Notes: a model not told the origin generated them from the letters alone. A DNA stretch of 64,000 nt from Bacteroidota bacterium (GCA_020162035.1 JAIUNM010000017.1:1-64000); one strand, 5' to 3'. Shown: positions 17,206 to 30,395, counted from the first letter of the stretch. Made by a program: numbers and translations.

Positions 17206-18664
17206 ACACATATATTATTTATTAATTTATTTAAATTGCTTATTTGTATATCCTGCATATAGCCAGTTTACCTTTAATAAATACTATCCAAGTGGTAACC
17301 TTAGTGGTGCTAACTATATAGAGGAAACTACACCAAATAATTACCTAGTATATGGTTCATACAAAGATAGTTTAACTAATAACCAAGGTTTTGAGTTATT
17401 CAAACTCAACAGTCTTGGTAATATAACTATTAAAAAAAGATACCAATATATTTATGAAGTAGCCTCTTTTTTTAGCACAAACCATATTCTTAATTTTAAC
17501 GAACAAAAGTTATATGTTACAAGTGGTATCACAACTGCATCTAATAACGCTGTTTTATTTATGTGTATAAATAAAAACACACTTGACACATTTTGGTGTA
17601 AAAAAGTGTTAGATAATTACGATTATTATGTGCACCAAATTTCTAAAGTTGCCTCTAATGAAATTTGGTTAATGGGCACAAGAGCCAGTAACACTAGTTC
17701 TTTAACACCAATTATTTTAAAATACGACACTTTAGGTAACTTGTTGAGTACAAGAGAATATACAACATTGATAAATTACGAGTGTTTTAATATTGAATAT
17801 GACCCTGTTACCACCAGATTATACTTTGCTGGTAATAATTTTAACACTAACCCTACGGGTTACAATCTCACCTGTATGGATACCACAGGTTATGTATATT
17901 GGGATTATAACATAAAAAATGATGGACTATTTTTTAAAACAATTAGAGTTGTAAATAACGAGTTGTGGTGCGTAGGTAAAAAAATGGTCAGTAATTATTA
18001 CACCAACGGAGAACATAAACTGGTTTTTTGTAAATACAATAAATTAACAGGCATATCCATACTTTGTAAAACGTATGGCGGCGCTTATAATAATAATTTA
18101 TTAACATCATTTACCCATTTGCCAAATAACGAAATTTTATTTTGCGGAACTTATAGTGTAATGCCTTATGTATCTGGCTATGACCGGAACGGAGTGTTGT
18201 TAAAAACCAAAACAAACGGTGATAGTTTGTGGTTAAGAACTTTTGGTAACCTTAATAATGTTAGTTATGAAATGTTTTTAGACGCTAAACCGACGTCAGA
18301 CGGAGGCTTTATTACATGCGGCACGCCTATTTTTGCCCCCGCTCCAACAAGCCAAAGTTGGATAGTTAAAACTGATAGTTCAGGAAATGCACCGGGTTTA
18401 ATTGTTGTTGGATTAAATGATAAGTCAATTTTAAATCAAGTTCAATTGTACCCCAATCCTTTTAACGACATTATAAATATAAAGATGCAACAAAGTATAA
18501 AGATCGAAATTGAAGTAAAGAACGCCATTGGACAAATTGTTTTAAAAGAATGTGATATTAGTAGTGATATAAAATTAGATCTAAAGAATCAAGCACCTGG
18601 ATTTTATTTTATTACACTAATAAGTAATCATCAACAAATTACCACTAAGGTTATTAAGTTATAG
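17195..18664 (+). CDS. T9SS type-A sorting domain protein, propeller-like
   Basis: The 489-residue protein starts at a TTG that overlaps the previous gene by 11 bp, suggesting translational coupling. It has a signal peptide (MNIKHIYYLLIYLN, ending AYSQ). Repeated short blocks of the type LNSLGNI, YDTLGNL, MDTTGYVYW and WIVKTDSSGNA are typical of beta-propeller-like repeats in T9SS cargo. A C-terminal sorting domain starts about residue 412 (VQLYPNPFNDIINIK). It is likely a surface or secreted protein produced with the upstream metalloprotease; its function is unknown. Confidence 0.82.
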   Translation: MNIKHIYYLLIYLNCLFVYPAYSQFTFNKYYPSGNLSGANYIEETTPNNYLVYGSYKDSLTNNQGFELFKLNSLGNITIKKRYQYIYEVASFFSTNHILNFNEQKLYVTSGITTASNNAVLFMCINKNTLDTFWCKKVLDNYDYYVHQISKVASNEIWLMGTRASNTSSLTPIILKYDTLGNLLSTREYTTLINYECFNIEYDPVTTRLYFAGNNFNTNPTGYNLTCMDTTGYVYWDYNIKNDGLFFKTIRVVNNELWCVGKKMVSNYYTNGEHKLVFCKYNKLTGISILCKTYGGAYNNNLLTSFTHLPNNEILFCGTYSVMPYVSGYDRNGVLLKTKTNGDSLWLRTFGNLNNVSYEMFLDAKPTSDGGFITCGTPIFAPAPTSQSWIVKTDSSGNAPGLIVVGLNDKSILNQVQLYPNPFNDIINIKMQQSIKIEIEVKNAIGQIVLKECDISSDIKLDLKNQAPGFYFITLISNHQQITTKVIKL

Positions 18665-18719
18665 AAATAAACTACTTATTACAATACATTTATATTAGAA
18701 AAATAAAAATCAAAAAAAA

Positions 18720-19694
18720 TTACTCTATAATATCTTCCTGTTTAATTGTTTCACACCCAAATTTTTCTTTCCAAAGCTTTGCTAAATACTCCTGCTCTGT
18801 TTGCCCTGGAGTTGGTATTAATGTTACATTAGTTAAATTAAAGCCACAAACATATAAATCCATTAGAGTTGAGTATCCGCTGCGGCAAATTAGCTGTTTT
18901 GCGTTTTTTAGTAATGTTAAAAGTTGGTTAGAGTTTGAAATGGTAATTATTTCTATTAAACCAGCTTCAATTTGCATAGGTTCATTAATTCCCCTAACTA
19001 AACTTACATTTGTTTGATTTTTATATTTTAAAATTATTTTTTTTTCAAGCACTGTACGTTGTGGCTCTGGTCCACTAAGTATAATTACTGTTTTTTGTGG
19101 ATTTTGTTCAAACTCTATTTTATTAAAACGGCTTAAAGCACCAATAAATTTTATATCATTAGATAAAGTTGATTTACTTAAATCGCCAGCCAATAAATTT
19201 TCATTGGTATCTGGTACCCAAATTTCATTAAAATTTTTTAAAAATCTAGTGTTTATATGCGTTGCATACTTACTTAATACTGGTGCTTTAATGTTTAACT
19301 GATGCGTAATTATAATACTTTTAACCAGCTTATTATAAAAACCAAATCTATTATCGCTTATAATTAAATTTATTGCGTAAATTTTAATTAGTTCATTTAA
19401 TAATGCGTTTTCTTTTTTAATTACATTATTTATTTTTTTAAAGTCAACTAATAGCTTTAACCAAACAGGCAAAAATTTACTGTACTTAATTTCATAACTT
19501 GGTATATCAATATAAGTAACATCACAATTTTTTAATTCTAATTTTAAAAAATATTGTGTTTTACTTGTTGTACCTACATAAACTTTATTATTAATACTGT
19601 ATTTTTTAATTAGCGGTATGCACCTTGCTGCGTGGCCAAGTCCCCAATCTAAGGGAGCTATTAAAATAATTTTATTATTAATTTCTGGTACCAA
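18720..19694 (-). CDS. MurG-like (GT28-type) glycosyltransferase
   Basis: The 324-residue protein opens with IILIAPLDWGLGHAARCIPL, the G-x-GH-x-x-R nucleotide-sugar glycosyltransferase motif of GT-B enzymes. A C-terminal half follows with VIILSGPEPQRTVLEKKI and LICRSGYSTLMDL, the donor-binding region of the MurG/GT28 fold. It is soluble or peripheral. It begins with TTG at 19694 immediately after an in-frame stop, and no nearby ATG fits. Donor and acceptor are unknown; envelope glycan synthesis is likely. Confidence 0.8.
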   Translation of the reverse strand: MVPEINNKIILIAPLDWGLGHAARCIPLIKKYSINNKVYVGTTSKTQYFLKLELKNCDVTYIDIPSYEIKYSKFLPVWLKLLVDFKKINNVIKKENALLNELIKIYAINLIISDNRFGFYNKLVKSIIITHQLNIKAPVLSKYATHINTRFLKNFNEIWVPDTNENLLAGDLSKSTLSNDIKFIGALSRFNKIEFEQNPQKTVIILSGPEPQRTVLEKKIILKYKNQTNVSLVRGINEPMQIEAGLIEIITISNSNQLLTLLKNAKQLICRSGYSTLMDLYVCGFNLTNVTLIPTPGQTEQEYLAKLWKEKFGCETIKQEDIIE

Positions 19695-19768
19695 TAAAGA
19701 TTAAATTTAAAAAAATAAATAAAGCTAAATTAGTTGAATTATATTTTTTTATTTAATTAATTTCTAAT

Positions 19769-20404
19769 TCAAATTTTATTAATTTGATTATCAACTTTTG
19801 TTAACCATTTTTTAGCTCCAAATCTATAACTGATAAAAGCGTTATAATATGTTCTTTGATCTGAAACATGATTATTTGTTGTTTTTAACGTACCCTTATT
19901 GCCTGAGCCATAATTTTGTTGGTTAAACGATGCTCCAATTCCAATTACAATTAAATCAGCATCGTAAACTAAAGTTCCTGCTAAGTAGTAATTTTCTGTA
20001 GCGCCAAATCCTTTTCTAAATTCAGTAAATTGGCTAGTTGTTAATGTATCAACAATAGATTTATATTCATAGCTTTGTGCATTAGCTCCATACATACCTG
20101 TAGCTTTTAAATACAAGGTATTTACTTTAATTTTTGATTTACCTTTTATAATTGGCACTAAATAATCATACCTAACTCCAATTAGGCCACCTGTACTTGT
20201 AAATTTTTTAAGATAAACACCTTCAACTTGAACAATACTATCGTTTTTAAAATTGTTTTTATATTTAAGTACAGGTATAAAATCAGTTGAGTTATTAATA
20301 TTAACCATTAATCCACTTAAAACTAAAGACGCTGAATAACACATTTTTTTTGGAACGTATAAAAAATTATTTTTAAGTTTTCCAAAAAAAATACCAATTA
20401 ACAT
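19769..20404 (-). pseudogene. Outer-membrane beta-barrel protein, C-terminal part (frameshifted)
   Basis: This frame carries the second half of a barrel protein whose first half is at 20373-20933. The two frames overlap around a T8 run on the minus strand (20384-20391). Removing one T gives NWYFFGKLKNNFLYVPKK and a single 387-residue protein. Alternating amphipathic beta-strands (VQVEGVYLKKF, GVRYDYLVPI, YYNAFISYRFG) run to the end as in barrels. The family may be DUF4421-like, which I hold with low confidence. Confidence 0.6.
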
Positions 20405-20933
20405 TTAAACTAATGGGGTTATATGTCATTTCTTTTAAAAATTTTTGAGTATTATAAACCGGTTCAATTCTGTTTAATCCAGTTAATTTAAGATAGTCAA
20501 AAGAGATGTCGAACTTTTTTATTGGGAAAGAAAAACTTAGTGCTGTTGATTTTGTTATATTTTCATCATTTACAGGATTTATAGCTTTACTTAAAGCTAA
20601 CGATCCGTATTTAGTTTTGGCAAAAACAGATATAAATGTTTGATTAATATTTGGATAAAACTTCCAATCTGTTACTTTATAGTTAAAGCTATTAGAAGTG
20701 TAATCAAATTGTAAATTACCAATTAAATTTGCAGTGTTATTTTTAAAGCGTATATCAATATTTTTGTAATCTGCACCCAAGCCAAACATAACATGATTGC
20801 TTTTATCAAACCAAAGTTTGTTAGTATCAACACTTAGGCTATCTGGGGGCGAGGCGTATAATAAATGTGTAAAAAGATTAACTGAAATAAATATAATAAT
20901 GTTTAATAAGTAGTGTTTATTTAATTTATTCAT
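20373..20933 (-). pseudogene. Outer-membrane beta-barrel protein, N-terminal part (frameshifted)
   Basis: An ATG start and signal peptide (MNKLNKHYLLNIIIFISVN, ending LLYA) are followed by strands such as HVMFGLGADYKNIDIRFK and KKFDISFDYLKLTGLN. The frame stops at 20373 shortly after the T8 homopolymer (20384-20391). A one-base contraction of the tract joins it to the 19769-20404 frame. As written, the product is a truncated barrel. The tract length makes it a candidate for slipped-strand variation. Confidence 0.6.
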
Positions 20934-21084
20934 ATTCTTTATTTCTATATGAATTAATGTAATTCAATTTTTATTTTCTTTCAAGAATAGTAAATACAAT
21001 CAAATGAATACATAAATCTATTAGTGTTCATTTAATTTTAAATAAAATTTAATTAGGAAACTAAAATACTTTCATTAACAATAA

Positions 21085-23040
<1,956 letters not shown>

Positions 23041-23159
23041 TTAAATGTTACGTGTAAAATCGTTTATCTTTTAAAGATACTGAAAATAAAGGAAAAACCA
23101 TATAATTAATAGCCAATAATTACTAACAAATCAAATTTAAAAGTTCATAAAAAAAATGA

Positions 23160-23167
23160 TATTTTTG
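23160..23167 (+). promoter_or_regulatory. -7 promoter element of the acyltransferase gene
   Basis: TATTTTTG fits TAnnTTTG and ends 5 nt before the ATG at 23173, which predicts a leaderless transcript. Confidence 0.45.
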
Positions 23168-23172
23168 TAATT

Positions 23173-24504
23173 ATGCTTGATATTGTTAATAGAATTACAG
23201 GTTTTTTTCTTAGCTTTTCAATACCAGCATTTTATAAAAAATATCAAGGTAAAAACATTCATTATTTATTTACAGATAAACCTGTAATTATTGCAATGAA
23301 TCATCCAAACGCCTTTACCGACCCTATAATTATAAATTTTTTAACGCGCCCTAAAATAGGTTTAAAATACTTAGCAAGAGGTGATGCTTTTAAAACTGGC
23401 ATAGCTACGTTTTTTTTAGAACAATTTGGAATTGTACCTATTTTTAGGATACAAGATGGCGGTAAAGAAGGTTTAAAAAAAAATAACGAGAGTTATAAAA
23501 GAGTAAACCAATTATTAAAAAAAAACAATAAAATAATTGTTTTTGCCGAAGGCTTATGCGTACAAGAAAGAAGATTAAGACCATTAAAAAAAGGTGTACC
23601 TCGAATGGTTTTTGGTGCTTACGATTTTTTAGACAATAAAGATTTAGTTGTAATACCAATTGCAGTTAATTATAGCAAACCCCATAAACAAGGAAGTACA
23701 ATATTTTACAATGTTGGCACACCAATAAATGTAAGTAATTACGAAACTGAGTATAAAGAACAACCTGCTAAAACCTATAATAAATTTTTACAAGATTTAG
23801 AACCAAAAATGAAAGAATTAATGGTTCAAATTAACAATCCTAAATACGATAATTTAGTTGAAGAAGTAGAAACACTTATTACTAATAGCGAATTAAAACG
23901 AAATAACCACAAACAAAATAATTTAGAACAACGTTTTTACATCTCTCAAAAAATTGCAAATAAAATAAATCAATTAGAAACAGAAAATCCTATAGCATTA
24001 GATTCATTTTTAAATAAATCAAAAAATTATTTTAATCAATTAAAAAAATTAAACTTAAAAGATTGGCTACTTAACCCTATTAATAAGTCAAAAACCAATA
24101 TAGTTTATATTTCTTTAATTTTTCTTTTTTTAATTATTACATCTCCATTTGCATTAATTTCTCTTGTTGTAAACACTTTACCATTAAAATTAACTCATCT
24201 AATTGTAAAAAAAATTATTAAAAACAATAAAGAGTTTTACTCCTCATTATTTATTGCAATAAGTTTGTTTTTATTTATAATTAACTACTTAATTTGGTTT
24301 TTTATACTTTATCATTTTTCAAATAACATTTGGTTACCATTAGCATTAATTGCAACTTTTATAATATGCGGTTATTTTACAACATATTATATAATTTGTT
24401 ATAAAAAATTAATTGGTTCCATTAAATACCGAATGGTTTCTAATCAAATAGATAATTTAAAACAATTAAGAAAAGAATTAGTATCTTTATTTAACGAATT
24501 TTAA
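23173..24504 (+). CDS. 1-acylglycerol-3-phosphate acyltransferase family (PlsC-like) membrane protein
   Basis: The 443-residue protein has a PlsC domain in the N-terminal half: the catalytic NHPNAFTDP (NHx4D type, about 43), then a glycerophosphate-binding FAEGLCVQERRLRPLKKG (about 124). The C-terminal part (about 310-420) contains at least three hydrophobic spans (ISLIFLFLIITSPFALIS, FIAISLFLFIINYLIWFFIL and LPLALIATFIICGYFTTYYI). The family transfers acyl groups to lysophospholipids at the inner membrane. The frame includes an A9 run (23475-23483) without disruption. Its exact acceptor lipid is unknown. Confidence 0.88.
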   Translation: MLDIVNRITGFFLSFSIPAFYKKYQGKNIHYLFTDKPVIIAMNHPNAFTDPIIINFLTRPKIGLKYLARGDAFKTGIATFFLEQFGIVPIFRIQDGGKEGLKKNNESYKRVNQLLKKNNKIIVFAEGLCVQERRLRPLKKGVPRMVFGAYDFLDNKDLVVIPIAVNYSKPHKQGSTIFYNVGTPINVSNYETEYKEQPAKTYNKFLQDLEPKMKELMVQINNPKYDNLVEEVETLITNSELKRNNHKQNNLEQRFYISQKIANKINQLETENPIALDSFLNKSKNYFNQLKKLNLKDWLLNPINKSKTNIVYISLIFLFLIITSPFALISLVVNTLPLKLTHLIVKKIIKNNKEFYSSLFIAISLFLFIINYLIWFFILYHFSNNIWLPLALIATFIICGYFTTYYIICYKKLIGSIKYRMVSNQIDNLKQLRKELVSLFNEF

Positions 24505-24566
24505 TAAATCGAATTCAATAACTTTGGCATAAGATTTGAATTATATACATAACAATATTTATTGAT

Positions 24567-25415
24567 ATGAAAAAAATAAAACAATTCTCATTCAAAATTA
24601 CTCTGGTAGTTTTTGCAATTGCTTTATCGTCAGCTAAATTATTAAATTATGAATTTTATGAACTAGAGCAAACTATAGATAAAACTACACCCGTTGATTA
24701 TTTGCCTCAAAAACAAAACATTGCATTTAAAGAAGGCGAACTTTTAAGTTACAAAATGCATTACGGTTTAGTAAATGCTGGTGTTGCAATTTTAGAAGTT
24801 AAACCAGATTTAATTGAAGTTAGTGGGAGAAAAGTTTATCATATTGTAGGTACTGGTTTTACTACTGGTACAACAGATTGGTTTTTTAAAGTAAGAGATA
24901 AATACGAAACCTATATGGATAAAGATGCGCTTTTACCATGGATGTTTGTTAGAAATGTTAATGAAGGTGGATATAAATTTTCTCAAAATTACACCTTTAA
25001 TCATTACACTAAAAAAGTTGATGTTGGTGGTGGCGAAAAATTTGATTTTCCGGCTGGTGTGCAAGATATGGTAAGCGCATTTTATAGCGCAAGAAATTTA
25101 GATTTAAGCAAAGCAAAAGAAGGCGATTTATTTACATTAAATTGTTTTTTAGATAAAGAAATTTGGCCATTAAAAATTAAATTTGTTGGTAGAGAAACTA
25201 TTACAACTGAATTAGGAAAAATAAAAGCCTTAAAATTTAGACCAATAGTGCAAAAAGGGCGTATATTTAAAAAAGAAGAAGATTTAAATGTTTGGATTAG
25301 TGACGATGATAACCACATTGTGCTTAAAGCCCAAGCCGATGTTTTAATAGGAAGTATTAAAATGGAATTAACAAAAGCAATTAATCTTGCAAACGATATT
25401 GCAAAAGCGAACTAA
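24567..25415 (+). CDS. DUF3108 domain exported protein
   Basis: The 282-residue protein has a signal peptide or N-terminal anchor (about 1-25) and a DUF3108 domain (about 50-270): EGELLSYKMHYGLVNAGVAI, then YHIVGTGFTTGTTDWFFKVR and the terminal DDDNHIVLKAQADVLIGSIK. DUF3108 proteins are periplasmic, beta-rich and of unknown biochemical role. A -7 box TAACTTTG (24519-24526) lies 40 nt upstream. Confidence 0.9.
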   Translation: MKKIKQFSFKITLVVFAIALSSAKLLNYEFYELEQTIDKTTPVDYLPQKQNIAFKEGELLSYKMHYGLVNAGVAILEVKPDLIEVSGRKVYHIVGTGFTTGTTDWFFKVRDKYETYMDKDALLPWMFVRNVNEGGYKFSQNYTFNHYTKKVDVGGGEKFDFPAGVQDMVSAFYSARNLDLSKAKEGDLFTLNCFLDKEIWPLKIKFVGRETITTELGKIKALKFRPIVQKGRIFKKEEDLNVWISDDDNHIVLKAQADVLIGSIKMELTKAINLANDIAKAN

Positions 25416-25491
25416 TTCTAAACAACTAACCTATAAATTATACTAAAATTTACAGTATTTACGCATTAAAAATGTAAATTTATAGCTTAAT

Positions 25492-26775
25492 ATGTTACAT
25501 TCATTTATACACGAATTAAAATGGCGTGGGGCTTTACAAGATATAATGCCTGGCACAGAAGAATTATTAACAAAAGAAAAAACTGTTGGTTATATCGGAT
25601 TTGACCCAACCGCTGACTCTCTTCACATTGGTAGCTTGTTACAGATAATTACGTTAATGCGTTTTCAAAAAGCAGGGCACAAACCTATTGCATTAGTTGG
25701 TGGTGCTACTGGTATGATTGGCGACCCAAGCGGAAAAACCGCTGAAAGAAATTTATTAGATGAAGATGCTTTAAACAAAAATGTTTTAGGCATAAAAACT
25801 CAACTTTCTAAATTTTTAAATTTTGATTCGCAAAATGAAAATGCAGCAATTTTATTAAACAATTACGATTGGATGAAAAACTACTCTTTTCTTAATTTTA
25901 TAAGAGATGTTGGTAAACATTTAACCGTAAATTATATGATGGCTAAAGATTCAGTTAAAAACAGATTGGAAAACGGCATGAGTTTTACTGAATTTAGTTA
26001 CCAATTGTTACAAGCTTATGATTTTCATTATTTATTTAATTCGCATAATTGTAAATTACAAATGGGCGGTAGCGACCAATGGGGCAATATTACAAGCGGA
26101 ACCGAATTAATTAGAAGAAAAGGAGGAAATGAAGCATTTGCACTTACAACTCAATTATTAAAAAAAGCAGATGGCTCAAAGTTTGGAAAATCAGAAGGAG
26201 GAAATATTTGGCTAGATAAAACAAAAACAAGTCCGTATAAATTTTACCAATATTGGATAAATACAACAGATGAAGATGTAGAAAAATTCATTAAACTTTT
26301 TACATTTTTAACTCAAGAAGAAATAACAACTTTAATAACTGAACATAATAAAGATAAAGGGAAAAGAATTTTACAAAAAGAATTAGCTAAGCAAGTAACT
26401 TGTTTGGTACATAGCATAGAGGATTATAACTCTGCTATAGAAACGAGTGAAATTCTATTTAAAGGAAACTTGCAAGATTTAGCAAAATTAAATGAAGAAA
26501 CTTTTTTAGATTTATTTGAAGGAGTACCTCAATTTAATTTAAATTATGAATTATTAAAAGAAGGAATAAATATTGCCGAACTTTTGGCTGATAAAACAAA
26601 TATAATTTCAAGTAGAGGCGAAACCAGAAAACTTATTGCAGGTGGAGGAATTAGCTTAAATAAAGAAAAATTAAATGATGCTGAACTAAAAATTACTACA
26701 CAGCAATTAATAAATAATAAATACATTTTAATATCAAAAGGCAAAAAAAACAACTATTTATTAGTTGTAAACTAA
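25492..26775 (+). CDS. tyrS: Tyrosine--tRNA ligase
   Basis: The 427-residue class I synthetase is full length. It has the HIGH-type motif in [10 protein letters not shown] (about 46), tyrosine-site residues in [11 protein letters not shown] and [10 protein letters not shown], and a KMSKS-equivalent KFGKSEGGN (about 233), the form found in bacterial TyrRS. A C-terminal S4-like RNA-binding domain follows (about 360-427, [16 protein letters not shown]). It leads a run of four same-strand genes, with only 1 nt before rpoN. Confidence 0.98.
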   Translation: MLHSFIHELKWRGALQDIMPGTEELLTKEKTVGYIGFDPTADSLHIGSLLQIITLMRFQKAGHKPIALVGGATGMIGDPSGKTAERNLLDEDALNKNVLGIKTQLSKFLNFDSQNENAAILLNNYDWMKNYSFLNFIRDVGKHLTVNYMMAKDSVKNRLENGMSFTEFSYQLLQAYDFHYLFNSHNCKLQMGGSDQWGNITSGTELIRRKGGNEAFALTTQLLKKADGSKFGKSEGGNIWLDKTKTSPYKFYQYWINTTDEDVEKFIKLFTFLTQEEITTLITEHNKDKGKRILQKELAKQVTCLVHSIEDYNSAIETSEILFKGNLQDLAKLNEETFLDLFEGVPQFNLNYELLKEGINIAELLADKTNIISSRGETRKLIAGGGISLNKEKLNDAELKITTQQLINNKYILISKGKKNNYLLVVN

Positions 26776-26776
26776 A

Positions 26777-28261
26777 ATGGCACTTAAGCAAACACAAAAT
26801 TTAAAGCTTGCACAAAAGCTATTGCCACAGCAAATTTTACTTATGAAATTGCTGCAACTACCAACTATTGCCCTTGAAGAGCGAATTAAAGAAGAGCTTG
26901 AAGCAAACCCTGCATTAGAAGAAGATATTGAAACCAATAATGAAGAAGAAAATTACGAAGAACTAGACTCAACTAACGAAGAACAATTTGACGAAAATGG
27001 CGAATTAAAAGAAAATGAAGAAGCCATTAGCACAAATGATGTGGAAATGGAAGATTATATGGACGATGAAGAGTTAGATTCATACAAATACGAAATAAGT
27101 AATAAAGGTGCAGATGATGAACAAAGAGAGTTTGTAGTAGTTGAAGGGCCTGGATTTCAAGAGTTACTTGAGCAACAACTTGGATTACGAGATATAACAG
27201 AACAAGAATACATAGTTGGAACTTATTTAATTGGGAACATAGATGAAGATGGATATATACGAAGAGATTTAAATTTAATTGTAGATGATCTTGCTTTTAA
27301 TCAAAACATTACTATTACTTTAAATGAACTTGAAGATATATTAAAAATTGTTCAAAGCTTAGATCCTGCAGGTGTTGGAGCAAGGAATTTACAAGAATGT
27401 TTAACACTTCAATTAAACAGAAAAACAAATAAAACAAAGGAAGTAATTCAGGCCATAGAAATTGTAAAAAATTATATGGAAGAATTTAGTCGTAAACATT
27501 ACGATAAAATAATTAAACGATTAGATATTACTGAAGAAGAATTAAAAGACATAATTGAAGAAATTAAAACACTTAATCCTCGCCCAGGAAATTTTGACAG
27601 TAAAGAAAACCATTCGGGTGAAGTTATACCAGATTTTATAGTTGCTGTTAACGATGGTAAACCAGAGCTAAGTATTAACGGAAGAAATTTACCAGATTTA
27701 AAAATAAGCAACGACTATATTGATATGCTTAAAGAATATAGTAAAAGTAAAAATAAAGATGCAAAAGAAGCAACAGGATTTATTAAAAATAAAATAGAAA
27801 ATGCTGAATGGTTTATTGATGCATTAAAACAACGTTATGCTACAATGACTTTGTGCATGAACTGCATTTTAGAGTTACAACAAGATTATTTTATTACAGG
27901 TGATGAGAGTAAAATTAAACCAATGGTATTAAAAGATATTGCCTCACGTGTAAACCTAGATTTATCAACAGTTTCTCGCGTGGCAAACAGTAAATATGTA
28001 CAAACACCGTATGGCACATTTTTGCTTAAAACTTTTTTTAGCGAAAGTATGAGTACAGATTCTGGAGAAGAAGTAAGTAGTAGAGAAATTAAAAAAATAT
28101 TAAAAGATTTAGTTGATTCAGAAGATAAAAAAATTCCATATACTGACGAGCAATTGTGTTCAGAATTAACTAAAAAAGGTTATAATATTGCACGAAGAAC
28201 TGTTGCGAAATACCGCGAAATGCTAGAAATACCAGTAGGAAGAATGCGTAAAGAAGTTTAA
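26777..28261 (+). CDS. rpoN: RNA polymerase sigma-54 factor
   Basis: The 494-residue protein has the three sigma-54 regions: the N-terminal glutamine- and leucine-rich activator-interaction region ([24 protein letters not shown]), an acidic linker (about 45-110), and the core-binding and DNA-binding parts. The C-terminal RpoN box [10 protein letters not shown] (about 471-480) reads the -24 element. It is co-directional with and 1 nt behind tyrS and probably co-transcribed. No bacterial enhancer-binding protein occurs in the window. Confidence 0.97.
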   Translation: MALKQTQNLKLAQKLLPQQILLMKLLQLPTIALEERIKEELEANPALEEDIETNNEEENYEELDSTNEEQFDENGELKENEEAISTNDVEMEDYMDDEELDSYKYEISNKGADDEQREFVVVEGPGFQELLEQQLGLRDITEQEYIVGTYLIGNIDEDGYIRRDLNLIVDDLAFNQNITITLNELEDILKIVQSLDPAGVGARNLQECLTLQLNRKTNKTKEVIQAIEIVKNYMEEFSRKHYDKIIKRLDITEEELKDIIEEIKTLNPRPGNFDSKENHSGEVIPDFIVAVNDGKPELSINGRNLPDLKISNDYIDMLKEYSKSKNKDAKEATGFIKNKIENAEWFIDALKQRYATMTLCMNCILELQQDYFITGDESKIKPMVLKDIASRVNLDLSTVSRVANSKYVQTPYGTFLLKTFFSESMSTDSGEEVSSREIKKILKDLVDSEDKKIPYTDEQLCSELTKKGYNIARRTVAKYREMLEIPVGRMRKEV

Positions 28262-28277
28262 AAAAGATTGGATAAAT

Positions 28278-29003
28278 ATGAATATAAAAAAACTGTCGAT
28301 AATTATTCCAGCATACAATGAAGAAAAAACAATTCATTTAATTTTAAATAAAATAATTGAGGTTAAGCTAATTAATAATATTGAAAAAGAAATAATTATT
28401 ATTAACGATTGTTCTAAAGACAATACAGAACAGGCCATTCAAAGTTATATTCAATCTCATTTAACTGAAAACATTACTTATTTAAAACACGAAGTAAATA
28501 AAGGAAAAGGTGCCGCCCTACATACAGGTATACAACATGCAACCGGCGAATACACAATAATACAAGATGCTGATTTAGAATATGACCCACAAGAATATAA
28601 TGATTTGTTAAAACCCGTTGTTAATGGCTTTGCCGATGTAGTTTACGGGTCAAGATTTATGGGGAGTAAACCTCATCGTATTTTATTTTATTGGCATACA
28701 GTTGGCAATAAATTTTTAACTCGTTTATCAAACATGTTTACCAATTTAAATTTAACGGATATGGAAACCTGTTATAAATTATTTAACTCTACCCTAGTTA
28801 AAAAATTAAATTTAAAAGAAAAACGTTTTGGCTTTGAACCTGAGGTTACTGCAAAAATTTCGCGCATACCAAATATTAGAATTTACGAAGTTGGAATTGC
28901 ATACTATGGCAGAACATATGCAGAGGGTAAAAAAATAAATTGGAAAGATGGTTTTAGAGCAATTTATTGTATTTTAAAATACGGTTTATTTAGATTTTCA
29001 TAG
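28278..29003 (+). CDS. Family 2 glycosyltransferase (polyprenyl-phosphate glycosyltransferase-like)
   Basis: The 241-residue GT-A enzyme has [13 protein letters not shown] at the N-terminus, [14 protein letters not shown] and the metal-binding DXD-type QDADLEYDP (about 93-100), in the DPM1/dolichol-phosphate-mannosyltransferase arrangement. No membrane span is apparent. It is followed after 3 nt by a polytopic membrane protein, a pairing expected for polyprenyl-phosphate-sugar synthesis plus a GT-C-type transferase using that donor. Confidence 0.88.
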   Translation: MNIKKLSIIIPAYNEEKTIHLILNKIIEVKLINNIEKEIIIINDCSKDNTEQAIQSYIQSHLTENITYLKHEVNKGKGAALHTGIQHATGEYTIIQDADLEYDPQEYNDLLKPVVNGFADVVYGSRFMGSKPHRILFYWHTVGNKFLTRLSNMFTNLNLTDMETCYKLFNSTLVKKLNLKEKRFGFEPEVTAKISRIPNIRIYEVGIAYYGRTYAEGKKINWKDGFRAIYCILKYGLFRFS

Positions 29004-29006
29004 CAA

Positions 29007-30392
29007 ATGAAACTAATTCAGTTTATTAAAAATGGCTATTTAAAACTTATATTTTTTCTTGTTATAACATCTGTAACATGGGTTAACTTTAATCATGTTT
29101 TTTGGGAAAACCAACATGTTATCGAACATGATGTAAATCAATATTACTCTTATCTTCCTGCATTTTTTTATGAAAAAGACTTAACACTAAATTTTTTAAA
29201 TGATACAATAAATCAAAAAATAGAAACGAGGTATTATCAACCAAATAAAACAACAAATAATAAACTTATTATTAAAATGAGTATGGGTATGGCTATAAGT
29301 TACTTGCCATTTTTTACTGTTGCTCATTTTTATTGTAAATTATTTAATATACCAGCCAACGGTTTTTCACCTCCTTATCATTTTGCATTACAATTTTCAA
29401 CATTAATTTATTTTTTAATTGGCTTATTTTATTTATGGAAAGTGTTATTAAATTACTTTAATAAATCTGTAAGCACAATTACACTTTTATTAATTTGTTT
29501 TGCAACCAATGTGTTTTTTTATTTAACCTTTAAAGCTGCTTTATCTCACATAATTGGTTTTACTGGCATTGCAATGTTTTTATTTTATTTAATTGAGTGG
29601 CACAAAACGCCAAATTATAAAACAAGCATTAAACTTGGTTTATTAATAGGATTTTTAACTCTTGTAAGACCTATAAATATTTTAATAGTATTAATATTTG
29701 TATTATATAATGTAACAACATTAAAAGATTTAAAAAACAAAATTATTTTTTTTTGGAAATTAAAAACACAAATTTTAACTCTAAGTCTTTTTGCGTTTAT
29801 AATCGTTTTGCCACAATTAATTTATTGGAAAACAATAACTGGAAGTTATTTTTTTAATTCATATATAAACGAAAGGTTTTATTTTTTTAACCCACATATT
29901 TTTAAAGCTTTATTTGGATTTAGAAAAGGTTGGTTTATTTATACACCTATAATGCTTTTTTCAATTATCGGAATAATCCAACTTTTTAAAACCAATAAAA
30001 ATTTAATTTTAATGCTAAGCGTTTTTTTGTGCATTTATATTTATGTAGCTTTTAGCTGGTGGTGTTGGTGGTATGGGGGTTCGTTTAGCCAAAGAGTAAT
30101 GATAGATGTTTATCCAATATTGGCAATACCTTTAGCCGCTTTTATAAATTATGTTTTTAAGTTAAGCTCTTATAAAAAAGCTGTTTTTATAGGATTATTT
30201 ATAGGTTTAACTTTATTAAATTTATTTCAAACCACACAAGCAAAATTTAACATTATTCACTACGATAGTATGACTTTTGAAAGCTATATTAAAAGCTTTG
30301 GTGTTATAACAAATAACAATGAAATAAAAAAACTTTATAAAACTCCTGATTACGAAAATGCTTTAAAAGGCATTGAAGAAAGGGGGGAATAA
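29007..30392 (+). CDS. Polytopic membrane protein, probable GT-C-type glycosyltransferase
   Basis: The 461-residue protein has about ten hydrophobic spans spread over the whole length. An acidic loop near the N-terminus (VIEHDVNQYYSYLPAFFYEKD) follows the first span, where ArnT/PMT-like enzymes carry their catalytic acidic residue. It sits 3 nt after a DPM1-like gene, which may supply its donor. A conserved-looking SWWCWWYGGSFSQRVMIDVYP (about 350-370) precedes the last spans. It also resembles unassigned Bacteroidota membrane proteins, so the enzymatic call is inference. Confidence 0.6.
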   Translation: MKLIQFIKNGYLKLIFFLVITSVTWVNFNHVFWENQHVIEHDVNQYYSYLPAFFYEKDLTLNFLNDTINQKIETRYYQPNKTTNNKLIIKMSMGMAISYLPFFTVAHFYCKLFNIPANGFSPPYHFALQFSTLIYFLIGLFYLWKVLLNYFNKSVSTITLLLICFATNVFFYLTFKAALSHIIGFTGIAMFLFYLIEWHKTPNYKTSIKLGLLIGFLTLVRPINILIVLIFVLYNVTTLKDLKNKIIFFWKLKTQILTLSLFAFIIVLPQLIYWKTITGSYFFNSYINERFYFFNPHIFKALFGFRKGWFIYTPIMLFSIIGIIQLFKTNKNLILMLSVFLCIYIYVAFSWWCWWYGGSFSQRVMIDVYPILAIPLAAFINYVFKLSSYKKAVFIGLFIGLTLLNLFQTTQAKFNIIHYDSMTFESYIKSFGVITNNNEIKKLYKTPDYENALKGIEERGE

Positions 30393-30395
30393 TCT

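Noticed and set aside
24524-24540. Sigma-54-like site TTGGCATA-N4-TTGAA upstream of DUF3108
   Set aside because: The invariant GC of the -12 element is GA here and the site overlaps a TAACTTTG box; rpoN in the window is not enough support.
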